Assembly (NCBI RefSeq): GCF_001422665.1 | Contig: NZ_LMLU01000009.1 | Coordinates: 62,001 to 126,000, forward strand | Direction of reading: 5' to 3' | Length of the DNA stretch: 64,000 nucleotides | DNA from: Arthrobacter sp. Leaf234 | Lineage (GTDB): Bacteria > Actinomycetota > Actinomycetes > Actinomycetales > Micrococcaceae | Part shown: positions 20,416 through 29,264 of the stretch, piece after piece | How the letters are laid out: each line of letters opens with the position of its first letter | Numbering within the stretch: the stretch's first letter is position 1 | Position numbers and translations under genes: made by a program | Notes under the pieces: generated by a model | Seen by the model: only the letters and a program-made list of their open reading frames with translations | What the model was told of the DNA's origin: nothing | Database searches by the model: none

Positions 20416-22061
20416 ATCCTCTCCGGTGCCGATACCCCGAGGAGCCCGAGGCCGTTCGCGAGGACCTGCTGCGTGGCGTTGTTCAGCCAGAGGCGCGAGC
20501 GGTGGACGTCCTCGACCGGGGCGTCGCCCAGCGGGGACACGCGGCAGGCGTCGTACCAGCGGTGGTAGGTGCCGGCGATCACCTCGAGGTGGCGGGCCAC
20601 GCGGTGCGGTTCGCGGAAGGTCGCGGACTGGGCGACGACGCCCGGGAACTGCCCGAGGGCAGCGAGCAGCGCCCCTTCCGTCGGGTGCGCCAGTGCCGCG
20701 GCGTCGAAGGACCTGGTGTCCACACCCGCGGAGACGGCGTTGCGCGCCACGGCGTGCGTCCTGGCGTGGGCGTACTGCACGTAGAACACCGGGTTCTCGT
20801 TGGTGTGCCGGGTCAGGAGGTCCAGGTCGATGTCGATATTCGAATCGGCGGAGAAGCGGGCCAGCGTGTAGCGCGCGGCGTCGACGCCAACTGCGTCCAC
20901 GAGGTCTTCGAGCGTGACGACCGTTCCTGCGCGCTTCGACATGCGCACCGGTGCGCCGTCCTTCACGAGGTTCACCAGCTGGCCGATCAGGACCTCCACG
21001 GCATCGGGATCGTCACCCAAGGCAGCCGCCGCGGCCTTCAGGCGCGCCACGTACCCGTGGTGGTCCGCCCCGAGCATGATGATGTTGAGGTCGAAGCCAC
21101 GGTTCCGCTTGTTGACGAAGTACCCGATGTCTCCGGCGATGTAGGCGGGCGCGCCGTTCGACTTGATCACCACGCGGTCCCGGTCGTCGCCGTAGTCGGT
21201 GGACCTCAGCCACCAGGCGCCGTCCTCGAGGAAGAGGTTGCCGGACGCCTTGAGCTTGTCGAGGAGGTCCTCGACGAAATCGTTCTCGAACAGCGAGTGC
21301 TCGTGGAAGTACACGTCGAAGTCCACGCCGAAATCATGCAGGGACGCCTTGATGTCCGAGAACATGAGGTCCACGCCGATCTCCCTGAACCGCTCGACGG
21401 ACGCCGGTCCGTCGAGGGCCAGCGCGTCGGGATCGGCGGCGAGGACACGCTGGGCTATGTCGACGATGTACTGGCCGCTGTAGCCGTCCTCCGGGGCCGG
21501 ATCGCCGTTGGCGGAGGCGTGGAGTGAGCGGGCGAAGCGGTCGATCTGCGCGCCGTGGTCGTTGAAGTAGTACTCGCGGGTGACCTCCGCACCCTGCGAC
21601 TGCAGGATCCGCGCGAGTGCGTCCCCGACGGCCGCCCAGCGGGTCCCTCCGATGTGGATGGGACCGGTCGGGTTGGCGGAGACGAATTCGAGGTTGATCT
21701 TCCGGCCCGCGAGCGCATCGTTGGTGCCGTAGGCCTGGCCCGCCTCGACGATGGTGCGGGCGAGCTCACCCGCGGCACCGGCGTCGAGCGTGATGTTGAG
21801 GAAGCCCGGACCGGCGATGTCGACGCTCCTGACGCCCTCGATGCCCGCGAGGCGGTCGCTGAGCAGCTGCGCGAACTCCCGGGGGTTCATCCCGGCCTTC
21901 TTGCCGAGCTGCAGCGCGATGTTCGTGGCCCAGTCCCCGTGCTCCCGGTTCTTCGGTCGCTCCACCCGCACCTCGGAGGGGAGGTCGATGGTCAGGTCAC
22001 CGGCGTCGACGGCGGCCCTGAGGCAGGCGGAAATAGCGGAGGAGAGTTCTTCGGGAGTCAC
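20412..22061 (-). CDS. argS: arginyl-tRNA synthetase
   Basis: ArgS charges tRNA-Arg. The 549-residue class I synthetase has the N-terminal Arg-tRNA D-loop domain, the HIGH-like [12 protein letters not shown], the KMSKS-equivalent [11 protein letters not shown], and the C-terminal DALR anticodon-binding domain. The GTG start at 22061 sits six bases after a TATGCT -10 box, so the mRNA probably begins at the start codon. No ribosome site is visible, consistent with that. Confidence 0.97.
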   Translation of the reverse strand: MTPEELSSAISACLRAAVDAGDLTIDLPSEVRVERPKNREHGDWATNIALQLGKKAGMNPREFAQLLSDRLAGIEGVRSVDIAGPGFLNITLDAGAAGELARTIVEAGQAYGTNDALAGRKINLEFVSANPTGPIHIGGTRWAAVGDALARILQSQGAEVTREYYFNDHGAQIDRFARSLHASANGDPAPEDGYSGQYIVDIAQRVLAADPDALALDGPASVERFREIGVDLMFSDIKASLHDFGVDFDVYFHEHSLFENDFVEDLLDKLKASGNLFLEDGAWWLRSTDYGDDRDRVVIKSNGAPAYIAGDIGYFVNKRNRGFDLNIIMLGADHHGYVARLKAAAAALGDDPDAVEVLIGQLVNLVKDGAPVRMSKRAGTVVTLEDLVDAVGVDAARYTLARFSADSNIDIDLDLLTRHTNENPVFYVQYAHARTHAVARNAVSAGVDTRSFDAAALAHPTEGALLAALGQFPGVVAQSATFREPHRVARHLEVIAGTYHRWYDACRVSPLGDAPVEDVHRSRLWLNNATQQVLANGLGLLGVSAPERM

Positions 22062-22067
22062 CCGTCA

Positions 22068-22073
22068 AGCATA
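22068..22073 (-). promoter_or_regulatory. -10 box of a probable leaderless argS promoter
   Basis: On the minus strand the order is TATGCT, TGACGG, then GTG. With a -10 hexamer six bases before the start codon, transcription should begin at or very near the G of GTG. A clear -35 is not visible. Confidence 0.55.
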
Positions 22074-22311
22074 GCCGCGGCGCCCCGTCCGCCCTGATTC
22101 GCGTGACGCGGCGAGCGCCTGCGGCACAGGCGCGAATCCGCCCCACGGGTCTGCCGACCGGTGCGCGGCCGGTACAGTCCGGAAGGCCGGGAGAAACGAA
22201 TGGAGTCATGGGACGTTGAAATGCATCAGTGGCTCTCCTCGACATCCACGCCTCCCTCGGTGCGGAGCCCTTCCGCCCGGTCCCGCCACCGCGATCCACC
22301 AGGAGCATCCA

Positions 22312-22860
22312 GTGACCATGACAGGCCAGACCGAAACACCCCTGATGACGGCGCCGGCGCGGGCCGGGTTCCCCCTCCACAAGCGCGTCCTGACGGCGCT
22401 CGCCGCCGTGTCCATTCTCGGTGCGGCCGGCTGCGCCGGCGCCGAGGCCGAGACCCCGGCCGCCGAAGCTCCCGCGGCGGAATCCTCCGCAGCCGATGCC
22501 ACCGAGGCACCCGGAGCGGCACCGACCGGGGCAGCGACCGCGGACGCCGCCGCAGCGGACCAGAGCTACGAGGACGGCACCTACACCCAGACGGGCGGCT
22601 ACCAGTCCCCCGCCGGCCCCGAGGAGGTCGGCGTGACCCTGACACTGGCGGCCGATGTCGTGACCGCCGTCGAGGTGGAGCCGATGCCGGACAACCCCAC
22701 CACCACGATGTACCAGGAGCGTTTCGCCGGTGGGATCTCGGACGCGATCGTCGGGAAGAAACTCGACGAGCTCGCCGTGGACAAGGTCGCCGGGTCCTCC
22801 CTGACCAGCGGCGGCTTCAACGAAGCGGCCGACAAGATCAAGAGCGAAGCACAGCTGTAG
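22312..22860 (+). CDS. FMN-binding-domain lipoprotein, probable ApbE substrate
   Basis: The 182-residue protein starts at a GTG with AGGAG six bases upstream. It has a membrane-targeting segment ending in AAGC (Cys41, an imperfect lipobox), an Ala/Pro/Thr-rich linker to about residue 85, and a small FMN_bind domain (GTYTQTGGYQSP to the end). The usual flavinylation motif D-x-x-S/T-G-A-T-x-T reads DKVAGSSLT at residues 157-165, so the acceptor position is Ser163 and the neighbouring Ala is Ser. Genes for ApbE and an NqrB/RnfD-like reductase follow directly. I infer a flavin electron carrier on the outer membrane face; flavin attachment is unproven. Confidence 0.8.
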   Translation: MTMTGQTETPLMTAPARAGFPLHKRVLTALAAVSILGAAGCAGAEAETPAAEAPAAESSAADATEAPGAAPTGAATADAAAADQSYEDGTYTQTGGYQSPAGPEEVGVTLTLAADVVTAVEVEPMPDNPTTTMYQERFAGGISDAIVGKKLDELAVDKVAGSSLTSGGFNEAADKIKSEAQL

Positions 22861-22871
22861 GGCGCAGCGGC

Positions 22872-23732
22872 GTGGGGCACTCCTTCAGCTTCGAGGCGAT
22901 CGGTACGGCCTGGCGCGTGGACAGTGCCGCGCCGCTCCTGGCCGCCCAGAAGGCCGGCCTCCTCCGCATCGCCGAGGACTACGACGCGCTGTACTCCCGC
23001 TTCCGCGCCGACTCCGGCATCACCGAGCTGGCGGCCTCAGGGGGCTCCCTCTCCCTGCCGGGGCACGGCGCCCGGCTGGGGCGCCTCCTGCGCACGCTGC
23101 ACGACGTCACCGGCGGCGGCGTGTCCCCCCTGGTCGGCGAGCGCCTCGCCGACCAGGGCTACGACGCCGGATACAGCTTCGTCCCTACCGCGGCACCGGC
23201 GCCCGCGAGAGCCTGGGACGGCCTCCTCGAGTGGACGGAGGACGGCGTGAGCCTCGCGGCCCCGGCGCTCCTCGACGTCGGCGCCGCAGGCAAGGGGCAA
23301 CTCGTGGACCTGATGCTCGAGTACCTCCTCGCGGCCGGGCACGGGCAGGCGGTCGTCGACGCCAGCGGTGACATGCGACGGGCCGGCAGCGGCTCCATCA
23401 CGGTGGCCCTCGAACACCCCTACGATCCGTCGTCGGCCATCGGCACGGTCGTGCTCACCGAGGGGGCGCTGTGCGCCTCGGCGTCGAACCGCCGGGTCTG
23501 GGGTGACGGACTGCACCACGTCCTGGATGCCCGGACAGGGCACTGCGTCGACACGGTCGTCGCCACGTGGGTCCTCGCAGCCGACGCCATGACCGCCGAC
23601 GGACTGTGCACGGCCCTGTTCGTCACCGACCCCGCGGACCTCGCCGGGTCCTTCGACTTCGACTTCGTCCTGATGTACTCCGACGGACGCGCCCGCTATT
23701 CCGCCCCACTCGCAGGAGCACTGTTCTCATGA
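22872..23732 (+). CDS. apbE: FAD:protein FMN transferase (ApbE family)
   Basis: ApbE attaches FMN from FAD to Thr/Ser of exported proteins. The 286-residue protein has the opening FSFEAIGTAWRV, the segment ALLDVGAAGKGQLVD matching the family's D-x-G-x-x-x-K-G-x-x-V-D motif, and the C-terminal metal and substrate loop (HHVLDARTGHCVDTVVATWVLAADAMTADGL, shown in part by DARTG and AADAMTADG). No obvious signal peptide is seen. The GTG at 22872, 11 bases after the lipoprotein stop, has a weak ribosome site; translation is probably coupled. Confidence 0.88.
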   Translation: MGHSFSFEAIGTAWRVDSAAPLLAAQKAGLLRIAEDYDALYSRFRADSGITELAASGGSLSLPGHGARLGRLLRTLHDVTGGGVSPLVGERLADQGYDAGYSFVPTAAPAPARAWDGLLEWTEDGVSLAAPALLDVGAAGKGQLVDLMLEYLLAAGHGQAVVDASGDMRRAGSGSITVALEHPYDPSSAIGTVVLTEGALCASASNRRVWGDGLHHVLDARTGHCVDTVVATWVLAADAMTADGLCTALFVTDPADLAGSFDFDFVLMYSDGRARYSAPLAGALFS

Positions 23733-25240
23733 CCGCAGCACTCGACGGCCTGCTGGGCCGCATGACCATGTACCGCCTGACCCTGGGCCTGCTGCTCCTG
23801 CTGACCGTCGAGGCCCTCGTGCTCTCGCTGACAGGACTGCTCGCCTACACCCCGGCCGAGATCGGCGGCACCCTCGTGGCCGCCGTGGGAGGGACGATCA
23901 TCGGGACGCGGCTCATGGCGCTGATCCTGCGGCTGCGCCCGCACGGCGACTCGTCGCTCATCACCGGGCTGATCGTCTTCCTCATCATGTTCCCCTCCAG
24001 CACGGCTGCGGGCCTCGGCGGCATCCTCACGGCGGGCGTCGCGGCCGGAGCGTCCAAGTTCCTCCTCGCCTTCCGCGGCCGCCACATCTTCAACCCCGCA
24101 GCCACGGGGGCCGTCGTCGCGACCCTGCTGGGGGTCGGCGCGGCGGCCTGGTGGGTGGCGAACGCGTACATGCTGCCGGTCGTCGCGCTCGGCGCCGCCC
24201 TGCTGCTCCACCGGACGCGGAAGCTGTCCATGGGTGCGGTGTTCCTCGTCGTCGCCCTCGGGATCCTGCTCGTCGGCCTGGTGCAGGGCGGGCTGACCGC
24301 CGGTGCAGGACTCCAGCTGGTCCTGACGTCCTACCCGGTCCTGTTCCTGCTCGGCTTCATGATGACCGAGCCCCTGACGCTCCCCCCGCTGCGCTGGCAG
24401 CAATGGCTCTTTGCCGCGATCGTCGCCGCCGTCTTCGCCCTGCAGGTATCCGTCGGACCCGTATTCCTCGGACCGGAGTTCGCGCTCGTCATCGGTAACG
24501 CCGTCGCGTTCCTGATGGGCCAGCGACGCGGTGTCCGGCTCTCCTTCGCCGGGTCGCGACAGCTGACGCCCACGAGCACGGAGCTCGTCTTCGAACCGGC
24601 CCGTCCCGTGCGCTTCACCGCGGGGCAGTACATGGAACTGTCCATGCCGCACCGCGGGGCGGACAGCCGTGGCAGCCGCCGCGTCTTCAGCATCACGTCC
24701 GCACCCCAGCAGGCCGACGCCGTCACCTTCGGGTTGCGCACCACGGCGCAGGGGAGCTCGTTCAAGAAGGCCCTGCTCGAGCTGCCGAAGGACGCCCACA
24801 TCACCGGGACCCTCGTGGGCGGCGACTTCCGCCTGCCGCGGGATGCGTCCGTCCCGCTCCTGCTGGCCGCCGGCGGGATCGGTGTCACCCCCTTCATCAG
24901 CCAGCTCAGGGACATCGCCGCACGCGGGGAGGACCGCGACATCGTGCTCGTGTACGTGGTGCGCAGCGCCGAGGAGATCGCCTTCCGGGATGAACTGGCC
25001 GGACTCGGTACGCGCGTGGTGCTCTTCGTCCCGGCCGACGACGGCGTTCCGGCGGTCCCCGGCACCTGGACCCTCGCGGGGAGCGGGCTCTCCTCCGAGG
25101 AGCTGCTCGCAGCCGTCCCCGACCTCAAGCGACGCCGGGTCCTGGTCTCCGGGTCGCCGGCGTTCATCGGGGACCTCCGCCGCGTGGTCCGCACCGCCGG
25201 GGTCTCCCGGGTGCGGACGGACGCTTTCCTGGGGTACTGA
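23729..25240 (+). CDS. NqrB/RnfD-like membrane protein fused to ferredoxin-NAD(P)-reductase domain
   Basis: The 503-residue protein has about ten membrane helices in residues 1-270. NqrB/RnfD-like segments are visible: HIFNPAATGAVVA and GFMMTEPLTLPP. A cytosolic FNR domain follows from about residue 275, with the FAD motif RRVFSITS, FTAGQYMEL, the nucleotide-binding AAGGIGVTPF and the terminal TDAFLGY. The membrane part has no SGAT flavinylation site. It should move electrons between cytosolic NAD(P)H or a reduced carrier and the flavin lipoprotein. The ATG at 23729 overlaps the apbE stop (ATGA), forming a three-gene unit. Confidence 0.82.
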   Translation: MTAALDGLLGRMTMYRLTLGLLLLLTVEALVLSLTGLLAYTPAEIGGTLVAAVGGTIIGTRLMALILRLRPHGDSSLITGLIVFLIMFPSSTAAGLGGILTAGVAAGASKFLLAFRGRHIFNPAATGAVVATLLGVGAAAWWVANAYMLPVVALGAALLLHRTRKLSMGAVFLVVALGILLVGLVQGGLTAGAGLQLVLTSYPVLFLLGFMMTEPLTLPPLRWQQWLFAAIVAAVFALQVSVGPVFLGPEFALVIGNAVAFLMGQRRGVRLSFAGSRQLTPTSTELVFEPARPVRFTAGQYMELSMPHRGADSRGSRRVFSITSAPQQADAVTFGLRTTAQGSSFKKALLELPKDAHITGTLVGGDFRLPRDASVPLLLAAGGIGVTPFISQLRDIAARGEDRDIVLVYVVRSAEEIAFRDELAGLGTRVVLFVPADDGVPAVPGTWTLAGSGLSSEELLAAVPDLKRRRVLVSGSPAFIGDLRRVVRTAGVSRVRTDAFLGY

Positions 25241-25270
25241 GGCGTGGACCGACCGGGTCCGGCCCGTGCG

Positions 25271-25300
25271 TTTTCCGACGCAGGCGGCACCTGCTAAGCT
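25271..25300 (+). promoter_or_regulatory. probable promoter of tRNA-Arg
   Basis: A TAAGCT -10 box (25295-25300) with a TTTTCC -35-like hexamer 18 bases upstream places the start of transcription about 30 bases before the tRNA. Confidence 0.4.
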
Positions 25301-25337
25301 CGATGAGTCCCGCACGGGTACGGGAAATCCCGTCTCC

Positions 25338-25410
25338 GCCTTCGTAGCTCAGGGGATAGAGCGTCTGCCTCCGGAGCAGAAGGTCGTAGGTTCGAATCCT
25401 ATCGAGGGCA
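25338..25410 (+). tRNA. tRNA-Arg(CCG)
   Basis: The 73-base sequence folds as a complete cloverleaf. The acceptor stem is GCCTTCG / CGAGGGC with one G-U pair, the D loop is AGCTCAGGGGATAGAGC, the anticodon stem TCTGC/GCAGA flanks CTCCGGA (anticodon CCG), and the T loop is GGTTCGAATCC. It decodes CGG. The discriminator is A and the 3' CCA is not encoded. The 3' end borders the 120-bp gap before the DUF4129 gene; no integrated element is seen there. Confidence 0.95.
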
Positions 25411-25530
25411 CCCCGGACTCCCACGGAGTCAACCGCCGTCGGCCCACCGGGCCGGGGGCGGTTCTGCTTTTGGTAGGCTCCACTGGACGCGGCCCCCGGG
25501 GCTGCACCAGCACCGACCGGCGGGGGAATC

Positions 25531-26310
25531 GTGGGGACGAAGCGCAGGTCGCGGCATCCGCATCCCCGCGTGGACGCACCTACGCTCCTCACCGTCGTCG
25601 TCCTCGTCCTCGCGGTGGTCGCCGCCGGCTTCATGGGCCGGCTGACGGCCCAGCCGGTCATCGACGCGCCCGTCGCCACCGCCACGCAGGAGAGCACCGC
25701 CGAACCCACACCAGCCGTGAGCGGCCCCGCGGAACCGGTCCCGGACGCCGAGCGGCTGATCATCAGCGGCGACACCGCGGCGGGTGCGATCCTCCTCCTC
25801 GTCATGATCGGCCTCGCCCTCCTCGTCCGGCTGCTCCTGCGGATCAGGCGGCGCCCGGAGCGTGACGGCAGCCCCGAGCCGACCGGCCTGCAGCAGGCCG
25901 GATCGCCCGGCCTCGTCGACGACGTGCTCCCTTCATGGACCGAGGACGCCGAACGCGCCCTCACGGACAGTGCCGACACCTCGGACGCGGTGATCCGCTG
26001 CTGGCTCGCCTTCGAGGACCTGTGCGCGGCAGCGGGCGTGGGCCGGACTCCCGCGCAGACCACCTCCGACTTCGCCGCCGCCGCCGCGTCCGCCCTCGAT
26101 CTTCCGCCCCGGCCGCTCACGGTCCTGAACCGTCTCTACCAGCGGGCGAGATTCAGCGCGTCGGGTCCGCACCCCGACGCCACCGACCCCAAGATGACCG
26201 CTCCCGGCGCGGCGGGTGCGCACCTCGACGCCGCGGACCGCGAGCTGGCGCTGGCCTGCGTCCGGGCACTGTCCGCCGCCGTCGCAGCTCGCACCGGTCC
26301 TGCGCGGTGA
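25531..26310 (+). CDS. DUF4129-domain membrane protein
   Basis: The 259-residue protein has two membrane helices (about 18-38 and 83-105) around an extracytoplasmic Thr/Pro-rich loop. A C-terminal cytoplasmic DUF4129 domain follows (IRCWLAFEDLCAAAGVGRTP, then LTVLNRLYQRARFS). DUF4129 genes regularly sit beside moxR and DUF58 genes, as here; the system's function in actinobacteria is not established. The start is a GTG preceded by GGGGG. It overlaps the next gene by GTGA. Confidence 0.75.
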   Translation: MGTKRRSRHPHPRVDAPTLLTVVVLVLAVVAAGFMGRLTAQPVIDAPVATATQESTAEPTPAVSGPAEPVPDAERLIISGDTAAGAILLLVMIGLALLVRLLLRIRRRPERDGSPEPTGLQQAGSPGLVDDVLPSWTEDAERALTDSADTSDAVIRCWLAFEDLCAAAGVGRTPAQTTSDFAAAAASALDLPPRPLTVLNRLYQRARFSASGPHPDATDPKMTAPGAAGAHLDAADRELALACVRALSAAVAARTGPAR

Positions 26311-26783
26311 AGCGCTCGGCCTGGGCTGTCACGGCTGTCCTCGTGGTCCTCGCGGGCGTCTCCGCCTGGTTCTTCGGGCTCGATCCCCGGCACGCCGTGG
26401 TGCTGGTCGGCGCGGCCTTCGCGGCAGGCATCGCCGACGGCCTCCTCGAGGCGGTCGACGTCCCCCGGGCCCGGCTGACGCCACTGCCCGTCCCCGTCCG
26501 TGGCCTCGCGGAGATCCAGGCGCTGGAATTCTCGCTCTCCTCGGCGGACCCCGGGATGCGTGCCGTCCTCGAGGTCCACGGGCTGGCCGCCGACGCCGCC
26601 CGTGCCCGTCCCGACGTGCCGAGGAGCCCGTCCTTCGACGCCTTCGTCGCACAGTCCCAGCCCGCACCCCTCGACCACCGCACCCTGCGCTCCCTCGCCG
26701 ACGAGCTGGAGCGGATCGTCCTCTCGCCGCGTGCCACGGATGCCGCGCCGCCGCCCTCGAACAACTCTCAGGAGACCCGATGA
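26307..26783 (+). CDS. small membrane protein of the MoxR-DUF58 operon
   Basis: This 158-residue protein has two adjacent hydrophobic helices (about 4-22 and 28-46) and a mostly helical cytoplasmic tail. I recognise no family. Its overlaps (GTGA with the DUF4129 gene, ATGA with moxR) show it is translated as part of the operon, so it is probably a structural partner of the DUF58/DUF4129 proteins. Confidence 0.7.
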   Translation: MKRSAWAVTAVLVVLAGVSAWFFGLDPRHAVVLVGAAFAAGIADGLLEAVDVPRARLTPLPVPVRGLAEIQALEFSLSSADPGMRAVLEVHGLAADAARARPDVPRSPSFDAFVAQSQPAPLDHRTLRSLADELERIVLSPRATDAAPPPSNNSQETR

Positions 26784-27859
26784 CCGCAGCAGACACCGCC
26801 CGCAGTTCCGGTGACCACGGACGCCGCATCGGCGCCGACGAGGCAGCCCGCATCGGCGCGCAGGTCATCGAGCGCACCGCCACCGTCGTCGTCGGCGCCG
26901 GGGGCGCCCTGCGCCTGGCCCTCGCGGCCGTCCTCGCGGGGGGACACGTCCTCTTCGAGGACCTGCCCGGACTCGGCAAGACCCTCGCGGCCAAGACGCT
27001 TGCGCAGGCGCTCGGCCTCGACTTCCGGCGCCTCCAGTTCACGCCTGACCTGCTGCCCTCGGACGTCACCGGTTCGTCGATCTTCAATCCGGGCACGCGC
27101 GAGTTCGAGTTCCGGGCGGGGCCCATCTTCGCCGGGCTGTTCCTCGCCGACGAGATCAACCGGACCTCGCCGAAGACGCAGTCGGCGCTGCTGGAGGCCA
27201 TGGCGGAGGCACAGGTCTCGGCCGAGGGCACCACCCTCCCGCTGCGGCGCCCGTTCCATGTCTTCGCGACGTCCAACCCCATCGAGTTCGAGGGGACCTA
27301 CCCCCTGCCCGAGGCTCAGCTGGACCGTTTCATGGTCCGGCTGCGCTTCGGCTATCCCGGCGCGGGCGGCGAACAGGACATCATCGCGCGTCGCCTGGCA
27401 CGCCGGCGCGACGAGACCCTCGTGGAGAGCGTGACCACCGCGGACGGACTGCTGGACCTCCAGGCCGCCGTCGAGTCGGTGCTGGTGGACGACGACGTCA
27501 TCGACTACGCCGTGCGCCTCACCGCCGCGACGCGCACCCACCCGGCCGTCGAGGTCGGGGCATCGCCCCGCGGCTCACAGGCGCTCGTGCTGCTCGGCCG
27601 GGCTCTGGCCGTGCTCGACGGCCGCGCCTTCGTGCTCCCCGAGGACGTGAAGGAAGGCGCCGTGGCCGTGCTCGCGCACCGGCTCACGCTCACGCCGTCG
27701 GCCTGGGCGCAGGGCGTGGCGACGGAGAAGGTGGTGCAGGACGTCCTCGCCGAGGTCCCGACACCTCCGACCGTGCACCGAGGGACCGTGGATGAGACCG
27801 TGGACGAGAGCGTGATCGAGGGCGAGATCGAGGGCGGGCGGGGCGCGCACCGTGGCTGA
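26780..27859 (+). CDS. MoxR-family AAA+ ATPase
   Basis: MoxR ATPases act as chaperones that insert metals or assemble complexes, usually with a VWA or DUF58 partner. The 359-residue protein has Walker A DLPGLGKT (residues 61-68), Walker B LFLADEIN, the arginine-containing INRTSPKTQSALLEAM segment and sensor ATSNPIEFEG, followed by the AAA lid. The last 25 residues are an acidic, disordered tail. It overlaps the DUF58 gene by 8 bases. Confidence 0.9.
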   Translation: MTAADTARSSGDHGRRIGADEAARIGAQVIERTATVVVGAGGALRLALAAVLAGGHVLFEDLPGLGKTLAAKTLAQALGLDFRRLQFTPDLLPSDVTGSSIFNPGTREFEFRAGPIFAGLFLADEINRTSPKTQSALLEAMAEAQVSAEGTTLPLRRPFHVFATSNPIEFEGTYPLPEAQLDRFMVRLRFGYPGAGGEQDIIARRLARRRDETLVESVTTADGLLDLQAAVESVLVDDDVIDYAVRLTAATRTHPAVEVGASPRGSQALVLLGRALAVLDGRAFVLPEDVKEGAVAVLAHRLTLTPSAWAQGVATEKVVQDVLAEVPTPPTVHRGTVDETVDESVIEGEIEGGRGAHRG

Positions 27860-29264
27860 CACTCCGGGCGGCCACTCCCCCGGGTGGGCCCTCGCCGTGA
27901 TCCTCGCCCTGGTGTGCGTGGTCTCCGGACTGGTGTCGGGACGGCCGGACACCGTGGCACTGGGTGCGCCGCTCGTGCTCCTCGCCCTCGCCGGACGCAG
28001 GGCCCAGGTGCGCAGGACGGTGCATCCGTCCTTCTCCCTCGATCGACGCGGGCAGCAGCAGGGCGGTCGCCTGCGGCTGCTGCTGGCACCACCCGGCACC
28101 GACTCCGGGACGCCGCGCACCAGCCTGGTCGCAGCCGTCCTCGCAGCGCCCGGCTGCGCCCCCGACGTCCTGGTGCTCAGGGAGGGCGAGGAATGCCCGG
28201 TGCTCGCGGACGGACCGCTGTCGGGCGAGGTCGAGATCCTGTCCTACGGGACCCTCGGTTTCACCCCGGATCTCACGCACGCGTCCGCCTTCCACCCGGC
28301 GCCACCCGTCCGCGTCAGCATCCTCCCTCCCATCGGGTCCCTGCTCGCGCGGCCCGTCTCGCGTCGACTCGTCGGCCTGGCCGGCACGCACGGCTCGAGG
28401 CGTCCCGGGGAGGGAGCGGAGCTGAGGACCATCGCGCCCCTCGAGCCCGGTGACCAGCTCCGGCGGATCGACTGGCGCTCCACCGCGCGCCGCTCGACCG
28501 ACCAGGACCGCCTGATGGTCCGCCGATCCTTCGCCGACGCCGAGGCCTCGGTCCTGCTCGTGATCGACCAGGGACACGACCTGCCCGCGTCGACCTCCGA
28601 CTGGTTCGCGGCGGGATCACCCCGGCTGGTGACGGGATCGCTGCACGGTGCCAGGACGGCGGCGGCGACGATCGCGGCCTCGTACCTGGCGGCCGGCGAC
28701 CGCGTGGGACTGGACGATCTCGGCGGGACGCGCCGCGCGCTGCGCACGGCCTCGGGCGCCCGGCACCTCGAGCAGATCCGCGCCCGCCTGGCGGCCACCG
28801 GGGTGGTTCCCCGCCGACGGCGACGGCGCGATCCCGTGCCGCCGCAGGGCGCCGTCGTCGTGGTGCTGTCCGCGTTCCTGGACCCCGAACCGGGACGCCT
28901 GCTGAAGCTCTGGCACGCCCGGGGGCACGTGGTGATCGGGGTCGACTGCGTCCCTGTGCTGGAACGGACCGAGGCCACGCCGGCGCAGGAGAGGACCGTG
29001 CGGCTGACCCTGCTGCGGCGTCGCCTCCTCCTCGAGGACCTGCACCGGGACGGCATCGCCGTGGTGGACGGCTCCGTGGTGGAGGGACTCCTGGCCGACC
29101 GGGACCGGATGGCAGCACCCCCTGCGGCGTCCGGCACGACAGCTCCGTCCGGTCGGGACCGACCGGCGCGCCAGGCCGATCTTGCGGTCGGTCCCGACCT
29201 GTCCCTCCCGACCGGCTTCCGCCTCCTCGCCCGCCGTGGCCGCCCTCCGGGGGTGCGGCCGTGA
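27852..29264 (+). CDS. DUF58-domain protein
   Basis: The 470-residue protein has two N-terminal membrane helices (about 11-30 and 33-50), a variable beta-rich middle, and the DUF58 core (GDQLRRIDWRSTARRS, then LMVRRSFADAE and LLVIDQGHD), which is a VWA-like fold. DUF58 proteins partner MoxR. The GTG start overlaps moxR. The C-terminal 60 residues are low complexity. Confidence 0.85.
   Translation: MADTPGGHSPGWALAVILALVCVVSGLVSGRPDTVALGAPLVLLALAGRRAQVRRTVHPSFSLDRRGQQQGGRLRLLLAPPGTDSGTPRTSLVAAVLAAPGCAPDVLVLREGEECPVLADGPLSGEVEILSYGTLGFTPDLTHASAFHPAPPVRVSILPPIGSLLARPVSRRLVGLAGTHGSRRPGEGAELRTIAPLEPGDQLRRIDWRSTARRSTDQDRLMVRRSFADAEASVLLVIDQGHDLPASTSDWFAAGSPRLVTGSLHGARTAAATIAASYLAAGDRVGLDDLGGTRRALRTASGARHLEQIRARLAATGVVPRRRRRRDPVPPQGAVVVVLSAFLDPEPGRLLKLWHARGHVVIGVDCVPVLERTEATPAQERTVRLTLLRRRLLLEDLHRDGIAVVDGSVVEGLLADRDRMAAPPAASGTTAPSGRDRPARQADLAVGPDLSLPTGFRLLARRGRPPGVRP

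Noticed and set aside
22161-22871. N-terminal extension of ApbE
   Set aside because: The in-frame upstream sequence is Arg/Gly-rich and is the shadow of the FMN_bind gene.
25338-25530. Integration site of a mobile element at the tRNA 3' end
   Set aside because: No integrase, direct repeat of the tRNA 3' end or composition shift is seen nearby.
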